Source of the DNA: Nostoc calcicola FACHB-3891
Lineage (GTDB): Bacteria > Cyanobacteriota > Cyanobacteriia > Cyanobacteriales > Nostocaceae
Reading direction: 5' to 3'
NCBI RefSeq assembly: GCF_014697355.1
Contig: NZ_JACJRQ010000007.1
Coordinates: 62,001-126,000, forward strand
DNA length: 64,000 bases
Made by a program: the position numbers and the translations under genes. How positions within the stretch are numbered: the first letter of the stretch is position 1; every line of letters begins with the position of its first letter. Of this stretch, positions 38,015 to 47,105 are shown one piece after another. The notes under the pieces are model-generated. The model searched no databases. It was not told where the DNA came from and saw nothing but the letters and a program-made list of their open reading frames with translations.

Positions 38015-41000
38015 ATGACTAACGAAGAACTGCTGCAAATTATTGAACAAGCTGCCAAAGACAAGGTGACAGAATTAGACCTTTCTGGCAAAGGCTTAAC
38101 AACATTGCCAGCGGAAATTGGGCGGCTTACTGAACTGCGATCGCTCTACCTTCGCAGTAATCAACTGAGCAGTCTGCCAGGGGAATTTGGACAACTCACC
38201 AACCTGCAATCCCTCGACCTCAGCAGTAATCAACTGAGTAGTATGCCAGGAGAAATTGGACAACTCACCAACCTGCGATCGTTCAACCTCCGCATTAATA
38301 AACTGAGCAGTCTGCCAGGAGAAATTGGACAACTCAACAACCTGCAAACCCTCGACCTGAGTAGAAATCAACTGAGCAGTCTGCCAGAGGAAATTGGACA
38401 ACTCACCAACCTGCAATCTCTCGACCTCCGGAGAAATCAACTGAGCAGTCTGCTAGGGGAAATTGGACAACTCACCAATTTGCAATCCCTCGACCTCATC
38501 GGCAATGAACTGAACAGTCTGCCAGGAGAAATTGTACAACTCATCAACCTGCAAACCCTCGACCTGAGTAGAAATCAACTGAGCAATCTGCCAACGGAAT
38601 TTGGACAACTCACTAACCTGCAATCCCTCGAACTCACCGACAATCAACTGAGGAGTCTGCCAGGGGAAATTGGACAACTCACCAACCTGCAATCCCTCTA
38701 CCTCAGCAGTAATCAACTGAGTAGTCTGCCAGCCGAATTTGGACACCTCACCAACCTGCGATCCCTCGACCTCACCGACAATCAACTGAGTAGTCTGCCA
38801 GCCGAATTTGGACAACTCATTAACCTGCGATCCCTCTACCTAAGGAGGAATCAACTAAGCAGTCTGCCAAGGGAAGTTGGACAACTCACCAACCTGCAAT
38901 CCCTCGACCTCTACAACAATCAACTGAGCAGTCTGCCAGAGGAAATTGGACAACTCACTAACCTGCAATCCCTCCACTTCAGCAACAATCAACTGAGGAG
39001 TCTGCCAGGGGAAATTGGACAACTCACCAACCTGCAATCCCTCCACCTCAGCAACAATCAACTGAGGAGTCTGCCAGGGGAAATTGGACAACTCACTAAC
39101 CTGCAATCCCTCTATCTTCGCGACAATCAACTGAGGAGTCTGCCAGGGGAAATTGGACAACTCACCAACCTGCAATCCCTCTATCTTCGCGACAATCAAC
39201 TGAGGAGTCTGCCAGGGAAAATTGGACAACTCACCAACCTCAAGCAGCTTGAACTTACCAACAATCTCCTAGAACCACTTCCACCAGAAATCGAAAGTAA
39301 AGGATTGAAAGCAATACTGAACTTTTACAGACAGCAACAAGAAACCGATCGCCTCTACGAAGCCAAATTACTCATTGTGGGAGAAGGTGGTGCAGGTAAA
39401 ACTACCCTAGCCAAAAAAATTCAAGACCAGGAATATACATTACAACAAGATGAAAATACCACAAAAGGCATTGATGTTATTCAATGGAAGTTCTTGCTTG
39501 ACAATGACAGAGAATTTCAGGTCAACATTTGGGACTTTGGTGGTCAAGAGATTTACCATGCTACGCACCAATTTTTTCTTACCAAACGCTCTCTTTATGC
39601 TGTAGTTGCTGATACTCGCAAAGAAGACACAGATTTTTACTACTGGTTAAATGTGGTTGAATTACTGAGCGATAATAGTCCTTTACTAATTGTCAAAAAT
39701 GAAAAACAAGACCGCAAACGAGAAATAAACGAGCGAGATTTTCGACGCGAATTTACCAATTTTAAAGAAACACTTACTACAAACCTTGCCACTGATCGTG
39801 GTCTGCCAGAAATCTTAAATAAAATTAAGCATTATATTAGTAACCTACCCCATGTAGGAACAGAACTGCCCAAAACCTGGGTTAAAGTACGGGAAGCTTT
39901 AGAACGAGACTCCCACGAATATATTAGCTTGGAAGAATATCTGAACATCTGTCAAGAATATGGTTTTACTAAACGGGAAGATAAACTCCAACTCAGTGGC
40001 TATCTACATGATTTAGGTGTATGTCTTCATTTCCAAGATGATGAATTTTTAATAAAAACCGTAATACTCAAACCTACTTGGGGTACAGATGCTGTTTACA
40101 AAGTATTAGATAATCCACAAGTCATTCAAAACATGGGTCAATTTAACCGCAGTGATTTAGTCAATATTTGGGATGAAGACAAATATGCTGATATGCGGGG
40201 AGAACTATTGCGGCTAATGATGAAATTTAAACTATGTTACGAAATTCCTAATAGTCGCGGCAATTATATTGCACCTCAATTACTCTCTGCCAATCAACCT
40301 GATTTCAGTTGGGATGAATCCGATAACCTAATCTTGCGGTATAAATATGACTTCATGCCAAAAGGAATTCTTACCCGCTTTATCGTCGAAATGCATTCTT
40401 TAATTGAACAACAAACCCTCCTTTGGAAAACAGGCGTTGTTCTTGCTAAAGACCAAACCCGCGCTGAAGTGATTGAATATTACTATCAACGAGAAATCAA
40501 AGTTCGCGTAGCAGGAAAACGCAAGAAAGAACTGCTAGCAGTTATCATTCATGAACTGGAAAAAATCCATAACTCTTACGAACGTCTGCAATATCAAACA
40601 CTTGTTCCTTGCAATTGTGAAAATTGTAATGATAGTCAAACGCCTCATTTTTATAGCCGAGACGTGTTGTACAAGTCCTTAGATGCGCGTAATTACAAAA
40701 TCCAGTGTCAAAACAGTTTTTGTATGGTAGACATCCAAAGACTAATTGACGATGTTTTATTGACTTCACAAAAACCACAACTACCTATGTCTGAACCTAT
40801 AATCAGAAATCAAGTTTTTATCAGCTATAGTCATCAAGATCAACAATGGCTTACCAGACTTCAGACACAACTTAGACCAATGATTCGCAACCAAACTTTT
40901 GTTGCGTGGGACGATACTAAAATTCAACCTGGTGCAAAGTGGCGCGAAGAAATTGAAAAAGCTTTAGCAGCAGCAAAAGTGGCGGTATTGTTGGTTAGTC

Positions 41001-41245
41001 CCGATTTTTTGGCATCAGATTTTATTGCTGATAATGAGTTACCGCCATTATTAGATGCGGCTGAAGCCGAAGGGCTGACGATTATTTGGATACCTTTGAC
41101 TTATAGCAACTATGAAGAAACAGAAATTGAAAAGTATCAGTCAGCGCATCCTCCCAATCAACCTTTAGAGAGCCTGAATTCTGCACAAGAGAATCAAGCT
41201 TGGGTGAACATCTGCAAGAAGATTAAAGCAGCAGTTCTTCAGTAG
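38015..41245 (+). CDS. LRR-Roc-COR-TIR protein (1076 aa)
   Basis: Second Roco-type protein in the window, same architecture as the one at 15196. About 17 LRRs of 23 residues (LSSLPGEIGQLTNLQSLDLSNNQ type, about 18-425); Roc with Walker A GEGGAGKT (456-463) and [18 protein letters not shown] (about 630-850); a segment with four Cys (CNCENCNDS and IQCQNSFC); TIR (about 932-1076) with FISYSHQD and putative NADase Glu1008 in NELPPLL. The guanine-specificity motif is degenerate (VKNEKQD instead of NKxD). The TIR domains of the two proteins are very similar while LRRs differ, suggesting one effector paired with different sensors. Confidence 0.92.
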   Translation: MTNEELLQIIEQAAKDKVTELDLSGKGLTTLPAEIGRLTELRSLYLRSNQLSSLPGEFGQLTNLQSLDLSSNQLSSMPGEIGQLTNLRSFNLRINKLSSLPGEIGQLNNLQTLDLSRNQLSSLPEEIGQLTNLQSLDLRRNQLSSLLGEIGQLTNLQSLDLIGNELNSLPGEIVQLINLQTLDLSRNQLSNLPTEFGQLTNLQSLELTDNQLRSLPGEIGQLTNLQSLYLSSNQLSSLPAEFGHLTNLRSLDLTDNQLSSLPAEFGQLINLRSLYLRRNQLSSLPREVGQLTNLQSLDLYNNQLSSLPEEIGQLTNLQSLHFSNNQLRSLPGEIGQLTNLQSLHLSNNQLRSLPGEIGQLTNLQSLYLRDNQLRSLPGEIGQLTNLQSLYLRDNQLRSLPGKIGQLTNLKQLELTNNLLEPLPPEIESKGLKAILNFYRQQQETDRLYEAKLLIVGEGGAGKTTLAKKIQDQEYTLQQDENTTKGIDVIQWKFLLDNDREFQVNIWDFGGQEIYHATHQFFLTKRSLYAVVADTRKEDTDFYYWLNVVELLSDNSPLLIVKNEKQDRKREINERDFRREFTNFKETLTTNLATDRGLPEILNKIKHYISNLPHVGTELPKTWVKVREALERDSHEYISLEEYLNICQEYGFTKREDKLQLSGYLHDLGVCLHFQDDEFLIKTVILKPTWGTDAVYKVLDNPQVIQNMGQFNRSDLVNIWDEDKYADMRGELLRLMMKFKLCYEIPNSRGNYIAPQLLSANQPDFSWDESDNLILRYKYDFMPKGILTRFIVEMHSLIEQQTLLWKTGVVLAKDQTRAEVIEYYYQREIKVRVAGKRKKELLAVIIHELEKIHNSYERLQYQTLVPCNCENCNDSQTPHFYSRDVLYKSLDARNYKIQCQNSFCMVDIQRLIDDVLLTSQKPQLPMSEPIIRNQVFISYSHQDQQWLTRLQTQLRPMIRNQTFVAWDDTKIQPGAKWREEIEKALAAAKVAVLLVSPDFLASDFIADNELPPLLDAAEAEGLTIIWIPLTYSNYEETEIEKYQSAHPPNQPLESLNSAQENQAWVNICKKIKAAVLQ

Positions 41246-41344
41246 AAGATAGAGAATATTTTCTCCTTTTAGTAATGTATCAACACCGCACCGGCTGGCA
41301 ACTCGATTTTTTGTCGTGTAATTACGGTATTCATAATGATAAAT

Positions 41345-43045
41345 TTAAAACGGTGTCTTTATTTGTAGATGCAGAGTTTGTCCCGATCGCGGATGCTCGA
41401 AATAAAGTTCTCTAGCGTGTAGATGTAACCGATTTGCATTTGCACAGCATCCATAAAGGCGATCGCCTAAAATAGTCACCCCCAATCCTCGCGCATCTGC
41501 CGCATGAACTCTCAATTGATGGGTACGTCCTGTTAGGGGCGTAAACTGTACGCGGGTGTAATCTCCTTCCCTTGCCATCACCTGGAATTGTGTCAAACTC
41601 GGTTTACCACGCTGCCAATCAACTTGCTGATAAGGGCGATTTTCCGGATCTCCCCACAATGGCAATTCAATTGTACCTTGCTCAACTTCCACAAAACCTG
41701 AAAGTAAAGCCTCATAAACCTTGTGAACCTGTCGCTGCTGGAACTGCTGGCTGATTTGTCGATGAGTTTGGCGATCGCGTGCCAACAACAAAATACCAGA
41801 TGTTTCTCGATCTAATCGATGCACAGATGCAAGTGTCATACCTTCAGGTAACGTATTAGACAAACGACTCCAAACACTATCTTGGCGATCGCCATAACGC
41901 CCAGGTACCGAAAGTAATCCCGGTGGTTTGTTTACAGCAATCAGCCATTCGTCCTCATAAATAAAAGTTACCTCTCCCCCAACCCCTCCCCTATCAGGGG
42001 AGAGGCTTCTTACTCCCCCTTCCCTAGCAGGGAAGGGGGCTGGGGGGTTAGGTTTCAAGCCTGAGAGCAAAAACCCCATCAATGGCTGACATCGTTCGGC
42101 ACATGCTCCATAAAATTCTCCCTGGATTTTATCTTGATTTACTGAAGACGCTCCCCACCAAAATTCTGCCATTGCCAATGGTTTGAGATGATGTGTAGCG
42201 GCATAATGGAGTAGTTTTGGGGCACAACAGTCTCCAGTGCCCGTGGGTGAGCCTTCTGGCATCAATTGTTGCAACGATCGCGATCGCCCAGCAAAATTAG
42301 TCAGGCTGTAGCTGGCGTGCATCTGAGCTTGTAATTGCCGTGACAGTGCTTTACGCTGTTGTTTGAGTTCTCGAATCCGTTCATCTGCGGCTGTAATTAA
42401 CTGCTGGAGGGGTTGTAAAACGGCATTTTGCTGGCGTTTAAGTTGTCGCCGTTCGATTCCCTGTTGACGACTTTCGGCGTCGAGTTGTTCAAGGGCAATA
42501 TTCAGGGCTTCTGGTGTGAGAGTATTGCAGATTTGCTGGCGTTTTTCTTGTCGCTGATGTTTGCAAACGCGATGGCGATCGCTCATTATTTGTAGTTGCT
42601 GCTCAAACTCACCAGACAATATTTTGTACTGCTGGCGATCGTTGAGTTGCTTCAAGATCAGGATTTCTTCCTTGATGGCATCTAACAGTGCCAAAGTGCG
42701 GGCTTCCTGGAAAGCAACTTCGTCTCTTCCGGGAATTGGTGGCACCCAGCCCTCAACCACACTGCAACCATGCAAAAGACCAGAGAAAGCTTTAAGTACT
42801 CGTTGTTCGCCATTAGGCAATTCAACTAATAATACTCCATACATTTTGCCTTCACGAGAATAACAGTCATCTTTGGCAAGATGTTGCATTAGTCCGTGGG
42901 CGATCGCTTCGGACATTGAAGTGCGGGGTAATTTCAAGCGAGCGCCACTTTGGGGACAACATCCTTCATAGTAATAATTAGGAGATGAGTCGCTGACAGC
43001 AAAATGACAGCCTCTGAAATCGGAAACGGGGTGCAGAATTAGCAT
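41345..43045 (-). CDS. RluA-family pseudouridine synthase with long N-terminal extension
   Basis: Predicted to convert uridine to pseudouridine in rRNA or tRNA. 566 residues from ATG 43045 (MLILHPVSDFRG). The N-terminal 330 residues, with a coiled-coil Arg/Gln-rich stretch (about 125-265), are a cyanobacterial extension. The synthase domain (about 360-566) has VNKPPGLLSVPG, catalytic Asp in SVHRLDRETSGILLLARD, and LTGRTHQLRVHAA. At about 332-360 a segment PNPPAPFPAREGGVRSLSPD is encoded by a dispersed CCCCTTCCC palindrome inserted in frame. An upstream start at 43159 is unlikely. The specific RNA target is unknown. Confidence 0.88.
   Translation of the reverse strand: MLILHPVSDFRGCHFAVSDSSPNYYYEGCCPQSGARLKLPRTSMSEAIAHGLMQHLAKDDCYSREGKMYGVLLVELPNGEQRVLKAFSGLLHGCSVVEGWVPPIPGRDEVAFQEARTLALLDAIKEEILILKQLNDRQQYKILSGEFEQQLQIMSDRHRVCKHQRQEKRQQICNTLTPEALNIALEQLDAESRQQGIERRQLKRQQNAVLQPLQQLITAADERIRELKQQRKALSRQLQAQMHASYSLTNFAGRSRSLQQLMPEGSPTGTGDCCAPKLLHYAATHHLKPLAMAEFWWGASSVNQDKIQGEFYGACAERCQPLMGFLLSGLKPNPPAPFPAREGGVRSLSPDRGGVGGEVTFIYEDEWLIAVNKPPGLLSVPGRYGDRQDSVWSRLSNTLPEGMTLASVHRLDRETSGILLLARDRQTHRQISQQFQQRQVHKVYEALLSGFVEVEQGTIELPLWGDPENRPYQQVDWQRGKPSLTQFQVMAREGDYTRVQFTPLTGRTHQLRVHAADARGLGVTILGDRLYGCCANANRLHLHARELYFEHPRSGQTLHLQIKTPF
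41967..42052. repeat. palindromic C/G-rich repeat inside the RluA-type gene
   Basis: CCCTTCCCTAGCAGGGAAGG and the partner segment CCTCCCCTATCAGGGGAGAG are two adjacent hairpins flanked by AACCCC/GGGGTT. The unit keeps the reading frame and encodes a Pro/Gly-rich insert just before the catalytic domain. Such palindromes are typical of intergenic DNA in Nostocales. Confidence 0.75.
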
Positions 43046-43117
43046 ACAAGGTATGATTGCAAATCTGACTGTATATTTCAAAGAATATCTAAAATTATTA
43101 ATCATTGCTGAACAAAC

Positions 43118-43150
43118 AGATACCCGACTTATTAAATAAGTCGGGTATCT
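43118..43150 (-). terminator. 13-bp perfect hairpin downstream of the membrane-protein gene
   Basis: AGATACCCGACTT (43118-43130) and AAGTCGGGTATCT (43138-43150) with a 7-nt loop. It lies 47 bp after the stop of the minus-strand gene at 43197. A related hairpin (GACTTCTTCAAGAAGTCGGG) is at 47635. It may be both a dispersed repeat and a transcription stop. Confidence 0.5.
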
Positions 43151-43196
43151 AAGCCTCAAATTAATTCTGAATTTTGAATTCTGGACTCTCCATTAT

Positions 43197-44543
43197 TTAG
43201 CTAGAAGTAGTCGAAGAATCAGTCTCCAGTGAATTGTCTTGTTCTGGACTTTCCGGTGGATTGTCTATTTTCGGTGGAAGCTGTTGTTGAAATGAGTTAT
43301 CTTTTTGGTATGTAGATTGATCTGGATCTTTTGTCATTCCATGCTGCTCTTGTCCTCTCAGTCCTAGATATGTGGCGGAACTGATTCCTTGCAGCGTCAG
43401 AAGTGTTTGATCGAATTCCGGCATTGCCAGATTTTTGACGACCTCCCAAACAAAGAATAATCCGATCGCAACTGTCCAAATGAATGTTTGGAATCGATGA
43501 AAATTGACTCCATTAATATCTGATAATATATCTAGGAAAAATCCTTCGGAAACCCTTTGAGTACCTTTTCTTTTACTTTCATCTCCTTGTCCATCAATTA
43601 ACGAACTACCAAAAGCAGTTACAGAATTGATTCCTAATAACACTAGGGATTGTTCGTTTAAAACATTAGCATAATTTCCTGTAATCCCATAGATAACCAA
43701 GTAAGATCCAAAAATTATCAATGTCCAAAATGCAAGTTGAGATATCGATAAACTGAACGGATTTTGATTTACTTTTTTTCTTCCTAGAAAAATTCGAGCA
43801 ATTCGACTTTTGCGTTGTTCGGGTTGAATATCAACTCTTTGTGAGATCAATCGTTCTTGTCCACCGATCAGCTCTTTTCTCGAGTAAACCCCTTCTATCC
43901 CAGAACTACGAAGAGCATTTCGGCAATATCTGGTGAATAATAAAACAACACCCAAAAGTAGAAGTAAACACAGCCAAAAGCGCCATGATAACAGAACTAT
44001 ATTGATTCGCGGTGGTGATTGAAGATCGCTGACTGGAATCGCAATTTTATTGGGACAGCCTACTCCGACTATCACATTAATACTGTATTTAGCTCCACCA
44101 ATCAGGGCATTCCACACATCTTCAGATGGCTCATTTCGTTCAAGTCGAAAGGCTAACCAATTATCATCAACTTTTTTTTGATCTCCATCCTTAACCATAA
44201 GGATAGTTGGTTCTGCATATACGTTCTTTAGTTCATAGCCATTCAAGTACAAGACTAACTGTCGAGGATCGAATGAATTGCCCTTAACTGTTGAATTTAT
44301 GGCTTCTGACAATTTTTCAACTCTGACTTTAATGCGATCGCCCATTTTAACTTGGCTACCACCATTGTCAGCAATGACTTGTTGAGTTTTGAGATTCAGA
44401 GGAACTGAACAAGTCCGGGATGGTGCAATATTCACCGAAGGAACATCTGAAATATCTTGAGCGATGACAGCAAAGTTGAGAGAAACTATTAGAGAAAACA
44501 CCAACACAAAAATAGCAGCAAATCTTTTCGTATTTTTATGCAT
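43197..44543 (-). CDS. uncharacterised secreted/membrane protein
   Basis: 448 residues, not recognised. A signal peptide (about 1-28, ending AVIAQD) precedes an extracytoplasmic beta-rich region of about 150 residues (GDRIKVRVEKL, DPRQLVLYLNGYEL, NVIVGVGCPNKIAIP) that looks Ig-like. Then hydrophobic segments at about 180-203, 268-287, 296-313 and 355-376, with basic loops containing ERLISQRVDIQPEQRKS, and an acidic Ser/Gln-rich tail. The order suggests a periplasmic sensor or binding domain anchored by several membrane helices. It follows the caspase-GUN4 gene on the same strand after a 342-bp repeat-containing gap; a joint role is possible but unsupported. Confidence 0.7.
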   Translation of the reverse strand: MHKNTKRFAAIFVLVFSLIVSLNFAVIAQDISDVPSVNIAPSRTCSVPLNLKTQQVIADNGGSQVKMGDRIKVRVEKLSEAINSTVKGNSFDPRQLVLYLNGYELKNVYAEPTILMVKDGDQKKVDDNWLAFRLERNEPSEDVWNALIGGAKYSINVIVGVGCPNKIAIPVSDLQSPPRINIVLLSWRFWLCLLLLLGVVLLFTRYCRNALRSSGIEGVYSRKELIGGQERLISQRVDIQPEQRKSRIARIFLGRKKVNQNPFSLSISQLAFWTLIIFGSYLVIYGITGNYANVLNEQSLVLLGINSVTAFGSSLIDGQGDESKRKGTQRVSEGFFLDILSDINGVNFHRFQTFIWTVAIGLFFVWEVVKNLAMPEFDQTLLTLQGISSATYLGLRGQEQHGMTKDPDQSTYQKDNSFQQQLPPKIDNPPESPEQDNSLETDSSTTSS

Positions 44544-44885
44544 TGACCTGTATTCCCAAGCGATCGGTATATCGGTAGTTTAACCATACTTGAGTCACTC
44601 AAGATATTAAAAAAGTTGTCTGAAAAACAAATCGTAATCTGTCTTTTGTTATTTGTCATTTGTCATTTGTTCTTTGCTAATAACGAATGACCAATGACCA
44701 ACGACCAATAGACTTCTTGCATAAGTCGGGAAAAGGGGAAGGTGGGGCCCCCTCTGGGGATAAGGGGCGGGGGGAAGGGGAAAAAGTTCTGTATTGTTCC
44801 CTTCCCCTTTAACCTTTACCCTTTTCCCCCCTGTTGCAAAAAGCACTTTTGCAAGAGGTCTAATGAACGCCCAATGCCCCAATTT
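44544..44885. repeat. spacer with TCATTTGTCATTTG and GGGGAAGG repeats
   Basis: At 44642-44672 TTTGTCATTTGTCATTTGTT; at 44730-44850 a G-rich block (GGGGAAGG) and a C-rich block (CCTTCCCCTTTAACCTTTAC) able to pair as a long hairpin. The 77-codon ORF over it is repeat-derived. Confidence 0.6.
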
Positions 44886-47105
44886 CTACTTCATTTGACA
44901 AGTCTCAAGGCGAGAGAATAAAGCAACACATAATCGCCACCAGCTGGCCGTGGCGATCGCACTATGCCATTCCCAAACACCCAATACCTTTACCCGCCAC
45001 ACTTGCTCAAAAAAACCAAAGTAAGGTAATTGCCCATTGGGAGCATTATCATTTACATTTAGCTCACTATAATCTATCCAAGAATCTTTTAAACGCCAGC
45101 CAGTACGATTGGCAAAATCAATACAAGTTTGAGAACCAGCAACATTATCATTGCCAATCATCAAAGCTAGCACAGGATCGCCGCCAGAAGTATCTCTAAT
45201 ACTCTCCCAAATACGTTTCTGAACGCCAAAACCAAAGCGTCCATGACTATATTTAACCCACAGTCTATCGATAGTAGATAAATCACTGCAAGAAAAGTTT
45301 TCCAAACTTGCTAAATCAAGATAGCGTTTTTCTTCTTTACCAGCTATCTTCAACATCAGAGTTGTGGTTTCCTCATCTGCTTCCAACCATCTCCCAGCTT
45401 TGAGTAAATCTCGCAATTGAGTATAATCTACACCCACTGCTGAACTCAAATCATCTATATCTTCAGCTTTTTGCTCAGAAGTATCACTAGAAAACAAATT
45501 TTTTCCTGGGAAAACTTCAATCACACCTTGAGATCCAAATAACCAAAAATATAATTGGATATCAATTCCTGACAATTCAAGTTGTAACTGTGTAATCCAA
45601 GCTGCTGCGGTTAGTCCAGATTGTTGAATCGTAGGGTTGTAGGACAGTTGTGCTACCCTACTGAGGGTTTCCACTAAGGAACAAGCAAAGGATTGACTTT
45701 CCGAAGATGGCGCAGCAGCAGCAATTAAACATTGTTCCGCGTCTAGTCCTAATTGCAATTCTTCCACCCAATCCCGCACAGATACACAACTGTCGCTTCC
45801 TAGAGGACAATCGAGGATGATAATTTGTTGCGATCGACAGCGGCGCAGCTGTTTTCTCAACCAAGAACGATTAATTACAACACGATCGGAAAATACAAAT
45901 ACAGCTTCTCCTTGTTCTGTTTCTTGAATTTGTCCTCGGAGATATAAAAATACAGTTGGAATTTCTTCTAGAGGATTAGCGCTAGTGGGTGATTCGGAAA
46001 AAGATTCAGATAGCAAACACTTTTGAATTGCTTTGCGGACATCTGAAGCCGATTTTTTTTCGCTAACATTCCAATAATTTACCTCAAAACCACCGCATGT
46101 ATTCAGTATTTTACTCAAAGCAAAAGCACTATTGCTTTTGGGGAATCCCTCCATAACTAATGCTTGTCGTGGATGTCTTGTAGACACAGTTTTATCTGGT
46201 TTGATTCCTAAAATTACCTCTCCAATTCCTTCCACAATTCGCTTTGGGGTTTGCGATGGATATTCTGAATGAATTTGGTTTTCACCTCGGCTTTTTTTTA
46301 GCTGATTAATTACCCGCAATTGCTGATTAGCTTTATCTATATATGCCAGAGTTTGGTGATAGACGTAGCGATAAAGTGCATCTGCTTCAATCACGCCTTG
46401 GGAATCGGCAGCTTCTCCCCGCAGTCCGCGAATTAAATAGTAAGTGAATACTCCATGTTTTAAGTTGGGAAATTCCCAAGATTGTTGCCCTCGATCGCAC
46501 GATAATAGGGCATAAAATCCTTTTCTCTTAGCAGCGCGCTGTCGGAGAATTTCTACTAATTCTTGTGTGGGGTTGAGTTGGGGGTCTATTGGTGTTTCTC
46601 CCCTAGCGCCCAACAATGTCATGTTACCGCTATGACAAGCATCCAGGCATAAAAGCTGCTGCTGGGCGGGACAATTTTCTAATAATTGCAATAATTCCTG
46701 CAACTTCAAACCAGTGTTTATTAAATTGTCTTTTTGAGTATCTTGGAGACACAATACCACCTGTTGACTCGATGGCTCTAGCATCCCATGTCCGGAAAAA
46801 TAAAACAAAACGGTGTCAATGGATTTCGTAGCAGCAGCTACTTGTTTGAGACTGGTACGGATATTTTCTAATCGGGGCTGCTGCTGAGCAAAATCATGGT
46901 ATATTCTGACATCCTTTTGGGGAAATCCCACAGTTGCAGCGTTTAATGCTTCCCCTAAACCCTGACAATCTACTGCTGAGTAACGCAAACAGGGTATTTG
47001 CTCATCCTCGTATTGGTTTACTCCCACCAGTATCAGCCAAAGCTTTGCTAAGCCAGTTTCTAAGGCATGAGTTGAGTGGCTAGTACGAACACCGACTGGA
47101 CACAT
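44886..47105 (-). CDS. caspase-like (C14) protease fused to a GUN4 domain
   Basis: 739 residues. The N-terminal peptidase C14 domain (about 22-260) has catalytic His106 in FYFSGHG and Cys157 in LCLDACHSG, so it is predicted to be an active metacaspase/orthocaspase-type enzyme. The middle (about 315-550) looks like a second, degenerate caspase-like unit: VFLYLRGQ and IILDCPLGSDS line up with the two catalytic motifs but lack His and Cys. The C-terminal GUN4 domain (about 560-700) has DYTQLRDLLKAGRWLEADEE, TIDRLWVKYSHGRFGFGVQK and RIWES. GUN4 binds Mg-protoporphyrin in chlorophyll synthesis. Coupling of tetrapyrrole sensing to proteolysis is an inference. Confidence 0.88.
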   Translation of the reverse strand: MCPVGVRTSHSTHALETGLAKLWLILVGVNQYEDEQIPCLRYSAVDCQGLGEALNAATVGFPQKDVRIYHDFAQQQPRLENIRTSLKQVAAATKSIDTVLFYFSGHGMLEPSSQQVVLCLQDTQKDNLINTGLKLQELLQLLENCPAQQQLLCLDACHSGNMTLLGARGETPIDPQLNPTQELVEILRQRAAKRKGFYALLSCDRGQQSWEFPNLKHGVFTYYLIRGLRGEAADSQGVIEADALYRYVYHQTLAYIDKANQQLRVINQLKKSRGENQIHSEYPSQTPKRIVEGIGEVILGIKPDKTVSTRHPRQALVMEGFPKSNSAFALSKILNTCGGFEVNYWNVSEKKSASDVRKAIQKCLLSESFSESPTSANPLEEIPTVFLYLRGQIQETEQGEAVFVFSDRVVINRSWLRKQLRRCRSQQIIILDCPLGSDSCVSVRDWVEELQLGLDAEQCLIAAAAPSSESQSFACSLVETLSRVAQLSYNPTIQQSGLTAAAWITQLQLELSGIDIQLYFWLFGSQGVIEVFPGKNLFSSDTSEQKAEDIDDLSSAVGVDYTQLRDLLKAGRWLEADEETTTLMLKIAGKEEKRYLDLASLENFSCSDLSTIDRLWVKYSHGRFGFGVQKRIWESIRDTSGGDPVLALMIGNDNVAGSQTCIDFANRTGWRLKDSWIDYSELNVNDNAPNGQLPYFGFFEQVWRVKVLGVWEWHSAIATASWWRLCVALFSRLETCQMK

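Noticed and set aside
38096..39229. Long minus-strand ORFs with repeated QVGELSNFPWQTPQL
   Set aside because: Antisense shadows of the 69-bp LRR-coding repeats of the Roco gene.
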